NCBI RefSeq assembly: GCF_017875325.1
Contig: NZ_JAGGMN010000001.1
Location: 1,364,001 to 1,428,000 of the forward strand
Direction: 5' to 3'
Length of the DNA stretch: 64,000 nucleotides
From: Methanofollis sp. W23
GTDB taxonomy: Archaea; Halobacteriota; Methanomicrobia; Methanomicrobiales; Methanofollaceae
Part shown: one piece after another, positions 1 through 8,752 of the stretch
Numbering within the stretch: the stretch's first letter is position 1
Layout of the letters: every line of letters begins with the position of its first letter
The notes under the pieces: generated by a model
The model's input: the letters and a program-made list of their open reading frames with translations, nothing else
What the model was told of the DNA's origin: nothing
Database searches by the model: none
Made by a program: the position numbers and the translations under genes

Positions 1-578
1 TATCTCAAAACTCTCCAGGGTTGGATATCTCCTCAAACTGAAGTGTTTCCTTCCTGAAATTCTAAACTCTCTCCTCGACCGGGGGGCTTAGCTGCCCCCA
101 GGACCCCCCGCCGATGAAGATTGACGGAGTTGGCGGAGGATTGCGTCCCGTCTACATGGTCTTTTCTCTGCCTTCCCGTCCCCATCGCCATCCCGGGGGT
201 CCGGGGACAGCGCCTCTGGCATGGGCGAGGGGGAAGGCGACGAATGTATGGGCGCGCGATGAAAAAAGTTGGGATCTCTTCATTGTCATCCATCGCTCTC
301 AATCGGTGGGGAGGAGGGCCGGAGAGTTTTGGGATGACCTCCATGATTGATCTCTAATATCTTCGCCAGCGCGAATGTCAGGAAGAGACCTCGCAAAGGA
401 GAGGGCACCGACCCCCCACCCGCGTGTTCACTTTCACACCGCGCACGGGAAGGAGACTATAGGGGGGAGTGCGAAAATGATATGTGTGCCTGGAGACCAC
501 CATCTCGCGTGTATTTTTCCGGCATTCCGCACCTCTTCTGCTGGTGTGAGACCACATATCAAAAGGAGTGAAAAAAAT
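1..578. repeat. Intergenic mosaic of dispersed repeat modules upstream of radA
   Basis: No convincing gene is present. Bases 1-95 are the reverse complement of a module at about 30478-30570: partly conserved text running from 'caaaactctcc' through 'gaagtg.ttccttcc' to 'aaattctaaactctctcctcgacc'. A G/C-rich block with 'ggaccccccgccgatgaag' follows, then the 'gagttttgggatgacctcc' module at about 323-343, which recurs in many other spacers. The stretch from about 380 to 578 is not recognisably repetitive and probably holds the radA promoter. The short overlapping reading frames here change frame across the modules and look spurious. Confidence 0.6.
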
Positions 579-1559
579 ATGTCCTCTGGTTCACTGGATC
601 TTGAAGACCTCCCTGGAGTCGGCCCGACCACGGCCGACAAACTCAGGGAAGCTGGGTATGCAACGGTTGAGAGCGTCGCCACCGCTTCGCCCGCCGACCT
701 CGCCGAAGCGGCGGAGATCGGGGAGGCAAGTGCAAAGAAAGTCATCAAGGGCGCCCGAGAACTCGCCGATATCGGGGGATTCAAGACCGGGATCGCCGTC
801 CTCGAGGACCGCAAAGAGGTCAAGAAACTCAAGACTCTTGTTCCTGAGTTCGACGACCTGCTCGGGGGCGGGATGGAGACCAAGTCCATCTCTGAAGTCT
901 ATGGTGAGTTCGGGTCGGGCAAGAGTCAGATCGCCCACCAGATGGCGGTCAATGCCTACCTCCCCGAAGAGTTCGGGGGCCTCGAGGGGTCGTGCGTCTA
1001 TATCGATACCGAGAACACCTTCCGCCCGGAACGTATCGAACAGATGGTAAGGGGCCTTGAAATTGAGGGATACGACGTGCCGCCCTTCGAGGAGTTCCTC
1101 GAACATATCCATGTGGCTAAGGGCTACACCTCAGACCACCAGATGCTCCTGGTCGAGAGCGCGCGCGACCTTGCCACCGAGATGAAGGAGACCGAGTATC
1201 CGGTCAGGCTCATCATCATCGACTCCCTTACCGCTCACTTCAGGGCAGAATATGCAGGCAGAGGAACTCTCTCGGTGCGGCAACAGAAACTGAACCGGCA
1301 CATGTACGACCTGGCCAAACTGGCCGAGGAGTTCAATGCGGTCGCCCTGGTGACCAACCAGGTCCAGTCCAACCCAGGTGTCTTCTTCGGCGACCCGACC
1401 AAACCGATCGGCGGCAACATCGTCGGTCATGCCGCCAAGTTCAGGCTGTATCTCCGCAAGAGCAAAGGCGGCCGCAGGATTGCAAAACTGGTGGACAGCC
1501 CGAACCTTCCCGAGGGCGAAGCAGCATTCGTCGTCGAAGAAGGCGGGCTCAAGCCTTGA
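579..1559 (+). CDS. radA: DNA repair and recombination protein RadA
   Basis: Archaeal RecA/Rad51-family recombinase that forms filaments on single-stranded DNA and drives ATP-dependent strand exchange. The 326-residue product has the usual RadA length. The N-terminal helix-hairpin-helix domain (about 1-65, with [15 protein letters not shown]) is followed by the ATPase core with Walker [10 protein letters not shown] and Walker B LIIIDS, and by the conserved C-terminal segment with NQVQSNPG. The ATG at 579 was chosen because an AAAGGAGTG ribosome-binding site lies just upstream and because homologues start at this point. A longer in-frame extension to 375 runs into repeat-like DNA. The downstream phosphatase starts 12 nt after the stop, so the two are probably cotranscribed. 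Confidence 0.97.
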   Translation: MSSGSLDLEDLPGVGPTTADKLREAGYATVESVATASPADLAEAAEIGEASAKKVIKGARELADIGGFKTGIAVLEDRKEVKKLKTLVPEFDDLLGGGMETKSISEVYGEFGSGKSQIAHQMAVNAYLPEEFGGLEGSCVYIDTENTFRPERIEQMVRGLEIEGYDVPPFEEFLEHIHVAKGYTSDHQMLLVESARDLATEMKETEYPVRLIIIDSLTAHFRAEYAGRGTLSVRQQKLNRHMYDLAKLAEEFNAVALVTNQVQSNPGVFFGDPTKPIGGNIVGHAAKFRLYLRKSKGGRRIAKLVDSPNLPEGEAAFVVEEGGLKP

Positions 1560-1571
1560 GGGTGGTCAGGA

Positions 1572-2270
1572 GTGCTCAGGGCGGTTGTCACTGACGTCGA
1601 CGGGACTCTCACCGACCAGAGGCGGCGGATCTCCACCGCCGCCATTCTGGCGATCCGTGACCTGGTGGATGCCGGCATACCGGTGGTGCTTGCAAGCGGC
1701 AACACCACCTGTTCGCTTGACATTCTCTGCAAGATGATCGGGACAGACGGGAGCATCATCGGCGAGAACGGCGGGGTCTACCGCCACCAGTTCGACGGCA
1801 CCCTCCATGTCGCCGGCCACCAGGAGGTCTGCTGGGACGCATACCACCGCATTGAGGATCACTTTGCAGAAGAAGGCAAGGCCCTCACACTTTATTCTCC
1901 TGAAAACCGTTTTGCCGACATCGCCTTCGCCCGCACGGTCAGTCCGGCAGAGGTCTCAGAGGTCATTGCCGATATGCCGGTCAGGGCCATCGACACGGGA
2001 TTTGCGATCCATCTCCAGTACAGGGGAGTCTCGAAGGGGAGCGGCCTTTCTGAACTTGCAGGCCTGATGGACCTTGCACCTGAAGAGTTCCTGGCGATAG
2101 GCGACTCAGAAAACGATACCGAGATGCTCAGGCGTGCCGGCGTCGGGGCTGCGGTGGGCAATGCCGCCCCTGCACCATTGACCGCGGCCGAATATGTTGC
2201 AGAGAAAAAGTATGGAGAAGGTTTCGTTGAGATCGTCAGAAAATACCGCGCTCACTTTCTGGAGAGATAA
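1572..2270 (+). CDS. pgp: Phosphoglycolate phosphatase (HAD superfamily, archaeal type)
   Basis: Predicted to dephosphorylate 2-phosphoglycolate, a by-product of DNA 3'-end repair. The 232-residue HAD hydrolase has motif I DVDGTLTDQ near the N terminus, with the nucleophile and acid/base aspartates, a Cof-type cap in the middle, and motif IV GDSENDTEM near residue 175. It starts at GTG, 12 nt after the radA stop, with GGTGGTCAGGA as leader. Its last 19 bp overlap the 3' end of the convergent PRC-barrel gene. The family is clear. The exact substrate follows the archaeal PGP subfamily and could also be another small phosphoester. Confidence 0.88.
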   Translation: MLRAVVTDVDGTLTDQRRRISTAAILAIRDLVDAGIPVVLASGNTTCSLDILCKMIGTDGSIIGENGGVYRHQFDGTLHVAGHQEVCWDAYHRIEDHFAEEGKALTLYSPENRFADIAFARTVSPAEVSEVIADMPVRAIDTGFAIHLQYRGVSKGSGLSELAGLMDLAPEEFLAIGDSENDTEMLRRAGVGAAVGNAAPAPLTAAEYVAEKKYGEGFVEIVRKYRAHFLER

Positions 2271-2503
2271 CGGTCGACGACGATATAGTCGCGGGCGTCC
2301 TTGACCGCCTCAAAGGGTATCAACATCATCTCACCGTCCATCCGGTACCCGGAGGAGTCAAAGGTCTGGTCTGGTTTTACGATCAGGTCGATCACCTCCC
2401 CGCTGTCGAGGTCGACCAGCAGGTTCTTGATCTGGCCGATGAGCATACCATCACTGCTCATCACCTGCTTGCGCGCAAGACTCCGTGAGAAGATTTTATT
2501 CAT
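2252..2503 (-). CDS. PRC-barrel domain protein
   Basis: A small 83-residue protein made up almost entirely of one PRC-barrel domain, with MSSDGMLIGQIKNLLVDLDSGEVIDLIVKP and a C-terminal DYIVVDRYL strand. PRC-barrel proteins of this length are common in methanogens. They are thought to act as small adaptor or regulatory barrels, but no reaction can be assigned. The ATG at 2503 (MNKIFSRSL) was preferred over an upstream ATG at 2587 because the extension would run through the promoter gap next to the histone gene and has no homologous look. It is convergent with pgp (19-bp overlap) and lies 80 nt downstream of the histone gene on the same strand. Confidence 0.85.
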   Translation of the reverse strand: MNKIFSRSLARKQVMSSDGMLIGQIKNLLVDLDSGEVIDLIVKPDQTFDSSGYRMDGEMMLIPFEAVKDARDYIVVDRYLSRK

Positions 2504-2583
2504 GGTTTTTCGGTGCGCTTCGTGAATATATATATCCTTTGAAAAGAGGGGAGATTTGCTTTTCCGCAGAATTCTGCGGGAGT

Positions 2584-2793
2584 TCACTTGAGGATCTCTG
2601 ACGCCATCTTGATGTCGACCGCCTTCACGGTCTTGCGTCCTGCATGCCTGGTGAGTTTGATCGCTTCCCTCGCCATCTGAGTCCCATATTCTTCCATGAG
2701 CGCTGCGAGCGCCTCACTTCCATCCGCGCTCACGCGCTCAGCACCGGCGTTCTTGATTATCCTGCCAACCGGGGCAATAGGTAGTTCACTCAT
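2584..2793 (-). CDS. Archaeal histone (HMf/HTz family)
   Basis: A DNA-wrapping chromatin protein of 69 residues with a single histone fold. The N terminus ELPIAPVGRIIKNAG is the usual alpha-1 helix/loop. The central helix contains ALAALMEEYGTQMAREAIKLTRHAGRKTV, and the C-terminal VDIKMASEIL matches the alpha-3 helix of HMf-type histones. Lys and Arg residues that contact DNA (RKT loop, GRII) are present. A GGAG-type ribosome-binding site lies upstream and a TATA-like element sits about 65-75 bp before the start codon, so the gene probably has its own promoter. Confidence 0.96.
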   Translation of the reverse strand: MSELPIAPVGRIIKNAGAERVSADGSEALAALMEEYGTQMAREAIKLTRHAGRKTVKAVDIKMASEILK

Positions 2794-2858
2794 TCTTCTT
2801 CATCTCCTCGGTCAACCCTGCCTCATTGCATTTAGGAGGGTTGAAATAACACATTCTT

Positions 2859-2870
2859 TGATATAAATAC
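2859..2870 (-). promoter_or_regulatory. TATA-box candidate for the histone gene
   Basis: On the minus strand the sequence reads GTATTTATATCA, close to the archaeal TATA consensus, in a short AT-rich island within G+C-rich surroundings. It lies about 66-77 bp upstream of the histone ATG, which would give a leader of about 40 nt. Confidence 0.55.
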
Positions 2871-2880
2871 CTCTATTTAT

Positions 2881-3970
2881 ACTTGTGGGTGGTTGGATCA
2901 GGTGACGACCCTTTCATGCTACCCATCTGGGTGTTCTTGGGTCGCGGCCAGGGCCATCAGGCAGGACATACTCATCGGCCAGGTGGATGGCAGAGAGAGG
3001 CGGTCGCGCAGGTTGGGGGCAGATCTGGCAGAATAGAAATGAAATATAATCAGCTATTTTCCAAATTTGAGCTATATTTTAGCTTATATCGGCGTCTGAC
3101 CGCGCAGTAAAATGTGGTGTCACAGCCGCCCATATCGGCCGGCATCCCCACCCCCCGCACCCGCTCAGAGGAGAGGAAAGGCGCTTCCGGGAACCAGATC
3201 TGGCACTCACGAAGAGTGACGTGCCCACCCCCCTCCACGAGATCAGATCAAAGACGCCGCCACCCTCTTCGTGGTCACCAGTATTGCCTTCCTGCCAGGA
3301 GTTATGGGGGGCGCCCCGTCCCTATAAGAGGGAAGGGAGAGTAAATCCACGCGTGCACAGGGAATAAGGGCAAGAGAGTCTACAAAACGGCTTTGTAGAG
3401 AGCCTCTTGATCTCTCTCATGCAGGTCTCTAGCGTGGAGCGTGCCCCCTCATTCACAGGATCTTCTCCGCCGTCTCACGCCGGCGGGTCTCCCCCTGGAA
3501 CCCCGGGATGAAGATAGGGCCGGGAAGGCTGGAAAAACAATCCTGATAGACGGGATCCCGTCTGCCACCTATCGCTCGCGCGGGGGGTTCGGGGGGGGGC
3601 GGCATGCCCCCCGGCGAAGAGAACCATCAAGATGATTTCTACAGAGCCAGGATAGTCAGAATAGAAGCCTGTAGAAACCCTCCCCCATTATGGGTGCAGG
3701 CGTGATTCTCCCGCCTTCTCCCATGAATCGCACCGGGGGCGCTGACTCCGGACCCCCAACGACGAAGATGGCCATGGGGCAGCATGATGCTTGACTCCGA
3801 TTTGCTCCTCGAATGAAGGATGAGGGTCAGGAATCAATCCAGTTCTGATATGATATTTTCATCCTTCTACATGGTCTACAAAACCAAGTGGTCGGCACCT
3901 CGCTTTCCAGGTCGACCTTTGGCACACACGGTGGGAGAAGATGGTTGGAGAGTGGTGAGATGAATTCGAC
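2881..3970. repeat. Intergenic block of MITE-like modules
   Basis: About 1.1 kb without a credible gene. A terminal-repeat-like left end GGCTTTGTAGAGAGCC starts at 3389 and a right end ATTTCTACAGAGCC closes at 3648, enclosing a 260-bp unit whose right part (GAGAACCATCAAGATG) matches other copies. A second left end (CCTGTAGAAACCC) begins near 3667 and a degenerate right end (GTCTACAAAACC) lies at about 3874-3885. No target duplication was found for these, so they are probably old copies. The first 300 bp (2881-3180) show no clear repeat. Confidence 0.6.
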
Positions 3971-3972
3971 CC

Positions 3973-3980
3973 AAAAAAAA
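3973..3980 (-). terminator. T-tract terminator of the CBS-domain gene
   Basis: An uninterrupted run of eight T on the minus strand begins 3 nt after the stop codon of the CBS-domain gene. T-tracts of this kind act as intrinsic terminators in archaea. Confidence 0.6.
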
Positions 3981-3982
3981 GA

Positions 3983-4858
3983 TTAGAGCAAGAATACGCC
4001 GATAATATCGGTCTGGGTAATGATCCCTATCGGCCTGCCATTCTCGACTACGATCACTCTCCCGATCTCCTTTTCCTTAAAACGCCTGATCACCTCGTAG
4101 AGTTTCGTCTCGGCATCGACCTCAACGACATCAGAGGTCATTGTATTGGTCACCGGTGTCGAGAGATCAAGTCCCTGCTCAATACTCCTGGCAAGGTCGC
4201 TGAGCGTCACGATCCCGAGGAGGTGATCGCCGTCCATCACCGGGGCACCGTGAATGTGGCGTCTGGCAAAGACCGAAGCTGCGTCCTTGAGCGTATCGGT
4301 GGGAGTAAAGGAGATGAGTGGAGAACTCATATAGTGCTTTACCGATTTTTTAGGGAGAGAGATCATCTCGCTGATCGAGATGAGCAACGAACTCTTCACC
4401 TCGTCCTTGCCAAAGATCTCGCCTCTAATGAGCATCTTGTTCACCGGCGTCGGACCGACAGTGATCTCGTCACCGATATCAAACATCTTGACGCTTCCGA
4501 GGAGTTTGATGAGGGCATGACAGATGTCAGGGTGGCAGAGGGTGGTGAAGTCGATCTCTGACACATTGACGCTTTCGACCTCGACACCGCCCCTGGAGAT
4601 CGGCACCATATACGCGCGCTCGTACTCGCCGATGTTGAGTTCGGTGTAGGCCTGTGTTGAAGGGTTGTATCCTCCCTTCGGGCCAGGGACGCCGTCGACC
4701 AATCCGAGTGCCTTGAGAGACTGCATCTGGTTCCTGACTGTTCCGGGGTTGCGTTTTAGAACTTCCGCGATCTCCTCACCCTTGATTGCACGCGAGTGCT
4801 GATGATACAGGGTGATGAGAGTGATAAGTATCTCTTTCTGGATAAGGGACAAATCCAT
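3983..4858 (-). CDS. Winged-helix transcriptional regulator with paired CBS domains
   Basis: A 291-residue cytoplasmic protein. Residues 1-65 form a winged helix (IKGEEIAEVLKRNPGTVRNQMQSLKALGLV), a middle region of about 80 residues follows, and two CBS motifs occupy about 165-291 (SFTPTDTLKDAASVFARRHIHGAPVMDGDHLLGIVTLSD, then DVVEVDAETKLYEVIRRFKEKEIGRVIVVENGRPIGIITQTD). Archaeal proteins with this layout are thought to couple adenosine-nucleotide binding by the CBS pair to DNA binding. The target is unknown. It is transcribed divergently from the Nog1-type GTPase with only about 44 bp between the starts, so it may affect that promoter or its own. Confidence 0.9.
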   Translation of the reverse strand: MDLSLIQKEILITLITLYHQHSRAIKGEEIAEVLKRNPGTVRNQMQSLKALGLVDGVPGPKGGYNPSTQAYTELNIGEYERAYMVPISRGGVEVESVNVSEIDFTTLCHPDICHALIKLLGSVKMFDIGDEITVGPTPVNKMLIRGEIFGKDEVKSSLLISISEMISLPKKSVKHYMSSPLISFTPTDTLKDAASVFARRHIHGAPVMDGDHLLGIVTLSDLARSIEQGLDLSTPVTNTMTSDVVEVDAETKLYEVIRRFKEKEIGRVIVVENGRPIGIITQTDIIGVFLL

Positions 4859-4902
4859 AATAGAATAAGGGACTCTTCATAGTTATCTTGGTTGTGGGTG
4901 CC

Positions 4903-5928
4903 GTGGATTTTGAAAAAATACCAACCGTTCCGACTGCAGACGAAGTACTGGACCGCAGCTTCAGGCGCGCTGCGAAAAAAATGCAGAAGAAGATGAACAA
5001 AGACCGTGCGAACGAGGAGTTTGTCAGGGCCGTCTCAAGTGCGGTCCATGACCGCCTCGTCCACGTGATCCAGTCGTTCCCGATCCTTGAAGAGCAACCG
5101 CCCTTCTACCGTGACACCGTCGAGGCACTCTTCGGGATCGAACGGCTCAAGAAGGCACTCGGGAGCGTGGGATGGGCGGCGATGCACACCAAACGGATGG
5201 GCTGGGAACACGGTGGGGCGCGGATCAGGTGGGCTGAAGACACCGCGGCGGTCAGAAAACGCGCCGTGGCCAGGATCGCCTCGATCGTCCACCAGATCGA
5301 CGACGACCTCCGGTTCCTTAACGAGGCCAGGAACGTCCTCAGGAAACTCCCTGACATCAGGGACGACGAGTTCACGGTGGTCATCGCCGGGTACCCGAAT
5401 GTCGGTAAGTCCTCGTTCATCAACAGGATCTCCTCGGCCGAACCCGAGGTGGCGTCATACCCGTTCACCACCAAAGGGGTGATCGTCGGCCACCGCTACG
5501 AGGGGCGCACACGGATCCAGCTCGTCGACACCCCCGGCCTGCTCAACCGCCCTGATGAGGAGCGCAACCCCATCGAGGAGCAGGCGATCTCGGCGATCAT
5601 CCATACCGCCGACCTGGTCGTCTTCATCCTTGACCCGAGCGAGTACTGCGGTTACCCGGTGGAGGACCAGCGCCACCTCCTTGAGGCCATCCAGGCCAGG
5701 GTGGAGGTGCCGGTGATCATCGTCGCCAACAAGGCCGACCTCGGGGCGGAAAGCGAGGCAGAATTCTCTATGTCAGCCCAGACCGGCAGAGGGGTAAAAG
5801 AGGTGCTCGAAGCCGTCCTCTCACACTATCGTGAGCCAGCCCCACGCCCCGACGAGGGCACACCCGAGGAGGAAACCGAGGATCGTCCCGCCGTTGAGGG
5901 GGGGGAGCCCGGCCTGCGGTCGTCCTGA
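4903..5928 (+). CDS. NOG1-family GTP-binding protein
   Basis: GTPase of the Obg/Nog1 group, which in archaea and eukaryotes associates with the large ribosomal subunit during assembly. The N-terminal helical region (about 1-155) precedes the G domain: G1 GYPNVGKSS, G2 with YPFTTKG, G3 DTPGLLNRP, G4 NKAD and a G5-like SAQTGRG. The start is uncertain. GTG at 4903 gives MDFEKIPTVPTADEVLDRSF, matching the family N terminus, whereas in-frame TTG 4888 and GTG 4894 would add a few residues. The acidic low-complexity C terminus (EEETEDRPAVEGGEP) lies in a 108-bp antisense overlap with the presenilin-like gene. Confidence 0.92.
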   Translation: MDFEKIPTVPTADEVLDRSFRRAAKKMQKKMNKDRANEEFVRAVSSAVHDRLVHVIQSFPILEEQPPFYRDTVEALFGIERLKKALGSVGWAAMHTKRMGWEHGGARIRWAEDTAAVRKRAVARIASIVHQIDDDLRFLNEARNVLRKLPDIRDDEFTVVIAGYPNVGKSSFINRISSAEPEVASYPFTTKGVIVGHRYEGRTRIQLVDTPGLLNRPDEERNPIEEQAISAIIHTADLVVFILDPSEYCGYPVEDQRHLLEAIQARVEVPVIIVANKADLGAESEAEFSMSAQTGRGVKEVLEAVLSHYREPAPRPDEGTPEEETEDRPAVEGGEPGLRSS

Positions 5929-6729
5929 TAAGACAAAGTAGAGGAGCACGGCCATCCCTGCGACCGAACCGAGCATGGCTCCAAGGGCGGGGACCGAGAT
6001 GCCCAGGACGGTCGAGTCAGTGAGGAAGACCTGGGCCGAGACGACGAGGACCGAGGGCATGATCAGATCCCCCATGCCCATGATAAAAGCACCTCGTTCG
6101 TCTTTCTCTTTTCCAAGGTCCATCCCTTCATGCCTGAACGAGAAACTCCGTCGTTTAGGGACGACAAAGAGGATGGGAGTCTTGAGTTCCATGATCCCCT
6201 CGGCAAGCGTGAGCATGTGCTTGGTCTTGTAGACCGAGATGGCGTCATAGACGGCAAGCAGGACGAGGAGAAGGATCACCGGCAGGACCGCAAGGGAGAC
6301 CCCAAAGATTGCGGCGACGCCGGCGGCGATGAGGATGCCGAGGGTGTCGATGACATACCACTCTGGGTACAGGAAGAGGAGGGCGGTCCCGACCGCCGCG
6401 CCTACGAGAGCAAAAGGAAGGGCGATGGATGAAAGGTCGAGCGCAGTCACTCCTAGACTCCAGAAGACGAAGTAAAGCGTGAGGAACACCGAAAGGGCGA
6501 CGAGTCCGAGGATCACCCGTTTGCCCCCGAGTTTAATGAGGACGAGCATGACCAGGGTGAACCCCAGGAGGAGAGCGATGAAGATGAAGGGGTTTGCGAC
6601 CGAGGACGGGTCTTCAAAGGCGACGACACCTGCCGCCTGCATCGGGAGGGCGAGATAGATCCCGACGGCCTCCACAAGGAGGAGCATAAGCGGCATCACC
6701 AACAGAGGGACGTTATTCCTGATATCCAT
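5821..6729 (-). CDS. Presenilin/signal-peptide-peptidase-like A22 intramembrane aspartyl protease
   Basis: An integral membrane protease of 302 residues with about nine hydrophobic segments. Both catalytic aspartates of the GxGD family are visible: YD at 161-162 in AVYDAISVYKTKH and GD at 220-221 in GMGDLIMP. A C-terminal GLPPLNGG corresponds to the PAL-type motif. The aspartate positions nearly coincide with those of the crystallised presenilin homologue from Methanoculleus marisnigri, so this is probably its orthologue. Natural substrates are unknown. The ATG at 6729 is preceded by an AGAGGT ribosome-binding site. It is divergent from the small membrane protein at 6786, and its 3' end overlaps the Nog1 gene in antisense. 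Confidence 0.93.
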   Translation of the reverse strand: MDIRNNVPLLVMPLMLLLVEAVGIYLALPMQAAGVVAFEDPSSVANPFIFIALLLGFTLVMLVLIKLGGKRVILGLVALSVFLTLYFVFWSLGVTALDLSSIALPFALVGAAVGTALLFLYPEWYVIDTLGILIAAGVAAIFGVSLAVLPVILLLVLLAVYDAISVYKTKHMLTLAEGIMELKTPILFVVPKRRSFSFRHEGMDLGKEKDERGAFIMGMGDLIMPSVLVVSAQVFLTDSTVLGISVPALGAMLGSVAGMAVLLYFVLSGRPQAGLPPLNGGTILGFLLGCALVGAWGWLTIV

Positions 6730-6785
6730 TGCAGACCTCTTCTAATATCGTTAGGTTAATTAATAGTATTCTATTATCTAAAAGC

Positions 6786-7100
6786 ATGGAGATCAGAGAT
6801 GTCCTTGTCGATATCGTCCTCACCATACTCCTTGTGGTCTCCACCCTCACGCTGGTCTGGCGGGTCTGGCAGGACCTGACGATGGCAGTGGCGACGACGC
6901 TGATGATGCTCTCTCTTGGCGGGCTTTTTCTCTCTCTTGGCTCTAAGATCTGGCGGCTCGAAGAGAGTATCGTCTCGCGCGAGCGCACGATGAGGGTGAA
7001 CATGGAGGAGCTTTCGCAGACGATGGCACAGAAATATGATAACACTGTCCAGCATATCGATACGACGGTGAGCGAACTCACCCGCAGGATGTACCGATAA
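6786..7100 (+). CDS. Small membrane protein with C-terminal coiled coil
   Basis: A 104-residue protein of unknown function. Residues about 7-55 contain two hydrophobic helices (VDIVLTILLVVSTLTLVW, then VATTLMMLSLGGLFLSLG). Residues about 60-104 are polar and heptad-like (RLEESIVSRERTMRVNMEELSQTMAQKYDNTVQHIDTTVSEL). This suggests a membrane-anchored dimer facing the cytoplasm. The ATG at 6786 was chosen over an upstream start at 6729, which would translate the AT-rich divergent promoter. It ends 30 nt before fen and may be cotranscribed with it. Confidence 0.75.
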   Translation: MEIRDVLVDIVLTILLVVSTLTLVWRVWQDLTMAVATTLMMLSLGGLFLSLGSKIWRLEESIVSRERTMRVNMEELSQTMAQKYDNTVQHIDTTVSELTRRMYR

Positions 7101-7130
7101 AAGAGCAGACAATTATTCTTGTGATCTTCC

Positions 7131-8132
7131 ATGGGCGTTGCACTCAGAGATATTATCAAGGACTACCGGGAGGAGACTGACCTCGAGGAGATGCGGGGCG
7201 TCGTGGCAGTCGATGCCTTCAATGCACTCTACCAGTTCCTCTCCATAATCAGGCAGCCGGACGGCACCCCGTTGATGGACAGGGAGGGGCGGGTCACGTC
7301 CCATCTCTCAGGACTGTTCTTCAGGAATGTCAACTTCCTGGAGAAGGGGCTCAGGCCGGTCTATGTCTTCGACGGGGCACCGCCCCAGTTGAAGAGCACG
7401 ACGATCGAGAAGCGGCGGGAGGTGAGAGACGCCGCAGGCGAGGCATGGAAAGAAGCGCTGGCGCGTGGCGACCAGGAGGAGGCCTACAAACAGGCGAGGG
7501 CCTCGTCCAGGATCGATGCCGGGATGATCGCCTCGGCAAAACGGTTGCTCTCGCTGATGGGTATCCCGTGTGTCCAGGCGCCAAGCGAGGGCGAGGCGCA
7601 GGCGGCGTTCATGGCGGGGAGGGGTGATGTCGCTGCGGTGGCCTCACAGGACTATGACGCCCTCCTCTTCGGGGCGCCGCACCTGGTCAGGAACCTCACC
7701 ATCTCGGGCAGGCGGAAGATGCGCGGCCGGACGGTGACGGTGCGCCCGGAGAGGATCGATCTCCAGCAGGTGCTGGACGGGCTCGTGATCACCCGCGAGA
7801 ACCTCATCGAGATCGGGATCCTGGTCGGGACCGACTTCAACCCCGGGATCAGGGGGATCGGGGCGAAAACGGCCCTGAAGATCGTGCAGAAGGGGAAGTT
7901 TGTCGAGACAGTCCAGGAGAAGGCGCCTGAGTTCGACCCCGAGCCCATCCGCAATTTCTTCCTCGATCCGCCGGTCACCGAAGACTACCATCTCTCCTGG
8001 GGGAGTCCGACGCGCGACGGGGTGGTGGAGATGCTCTGCGAGGAGTACGCCTTCTCTGAAGGGAGGGTGGAGAGCGCCCTTGAACGTCTGGGGATGAAGG
8101 CCGGGCAGAAGACGCTGGACGCGTGGTTCTGA
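7131..8132 (+). CDS. fen: Flap endonuclease 1
   Basis: Structure-specific nuclease that removes 5' flaps during Okazaki-fragment maturation and base-excision repair. The 333-residue protein starts with the usual MGVxL and shows the conserved acidic set: VAVDAFNAL in the N domain, VYVFDGAPP, the internal SEGEAQAA plus SQDYDALLF quartet, and GTDFNPGIRGIGAKTAL of the helix-two-turn-helix. The C terminus QKTLDAWF is a canonical PCNA-interacting peptide. A T8 tract lies just after the stop. Family and role are secure. Confidence 0.97.
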   Translation: MGVALRDIIKDYREETDLEEMRGVVAVDAFNALYQFLSIIRQPDGTPLMDREGRVTSHLSGLFFRNVNFLEKGLRPVYVFDGAPPQLKSTTIEKRREVRDAAGEAWKEALARGDQEEAYKQARASSRIDAGMIASAKRLLSLMGIPCVQAPSEGEAQAAFMAGRGDVAAVASQDYDALLFGAPHLVRNLTISGRRKMRGRTVTVRPERIDLQQVLDGLVITRENLIEIGILVGTDFNPGIRGIGAKTALKIVQKGKFVETVQEKAPEFDPEPIRNFFLDPPVTEDYHLSWGSPTRDGVVEMLCEEYAFSEGRVESALERLGMKAGQKTLDAWF

Positions 8133-8142
8133 GGATCTGTAC

Positions 8143-8150
8143 TTTTTTTT
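8143..8150 (+). terminator. T-tract terminator after fen
   Basis: Eight consecutive T begin 10 nt after the fen stop codon, immediately before repeat-derived DNA starts. Confidence 0.6.
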
Positions 8151-8752
8151 GATCGAGGTCATCCCGGAACTTTCCGGGCCCGGGATATGACCTGAAGGAC
8201 TCTGTAGATAACATTCTCTTTTCATCACCTCAACCCCCCTGCGAACTGAATCCATAGCCTTCCCTCATGCTCACGCCGGGGGCTCCGCCCCCGGACCCCC
8301 ACGACGAGGATAGGTGGGGGCGGTCGATCCATCAGAGGAATTGTCTATCCTCTGCGTATCGGTTTCAACTGGATATGGAGAGTTCAAACGCTCATACAAA
8401 CCTGAAGAGAGGATCGTCGGGATCATTTTCATGGTAATTGCTCATGAACCCCGGGTTCAAGCATACGGGATGAACATGATCGTGGATCCCGGGGGTGTCT
8501 GGATCCGTGCTCACCCCTCAGAGCAGGATACTATGTGAGACCACCACTTCATTGCCGCCCCCGCCTATCCTCCCCGTGGGGGGTTCGGGGGGCACTCGCC
8601 CCCCGGCGCGAGACGACGGTGGAGATTCTGCAATTGTGGGCGGCACGTCGGATCATCACCCCTCCCCTGATCAATCGCGCCGATGCGGCGCACGGTCCGC
8701 TCCTGATGCACTCACCAGAAAAAAAATTCAACGCAAAAAAAAGAAGAGCGGA
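8151..8752. repeat. Intergenic repeat mosaic between fen and the lipid synthase
   Basis: No gene seen. It contains 'gaggtcatcccggaac' (8156-8171), a left-end-like GACTCTGTAGATAAC at about 8198 followed by 'ttctcttttcatcac', shared with 55892-55930, a G/C hairpin 'cgggggctccgcccccgga' near 8276, and the reverse-oriented 'gatcgtcgggatcattttcatgg' module near 8412, which also occurs near 22070. The longer reading frame on the plus strand across 8495-9364 is a shadow of the downstream minus-strand gene. Confidence 0.55.
8735..8742 (-). terminator. T-tract terminator of the pyrG-to-lipid-synthase operon
   Basis: Two runs of eight T on the minus strand (8735-8742 and 8719-8726) follow the stop of the last gene in the operon within about 35 nt. 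Confidence 0.55.
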
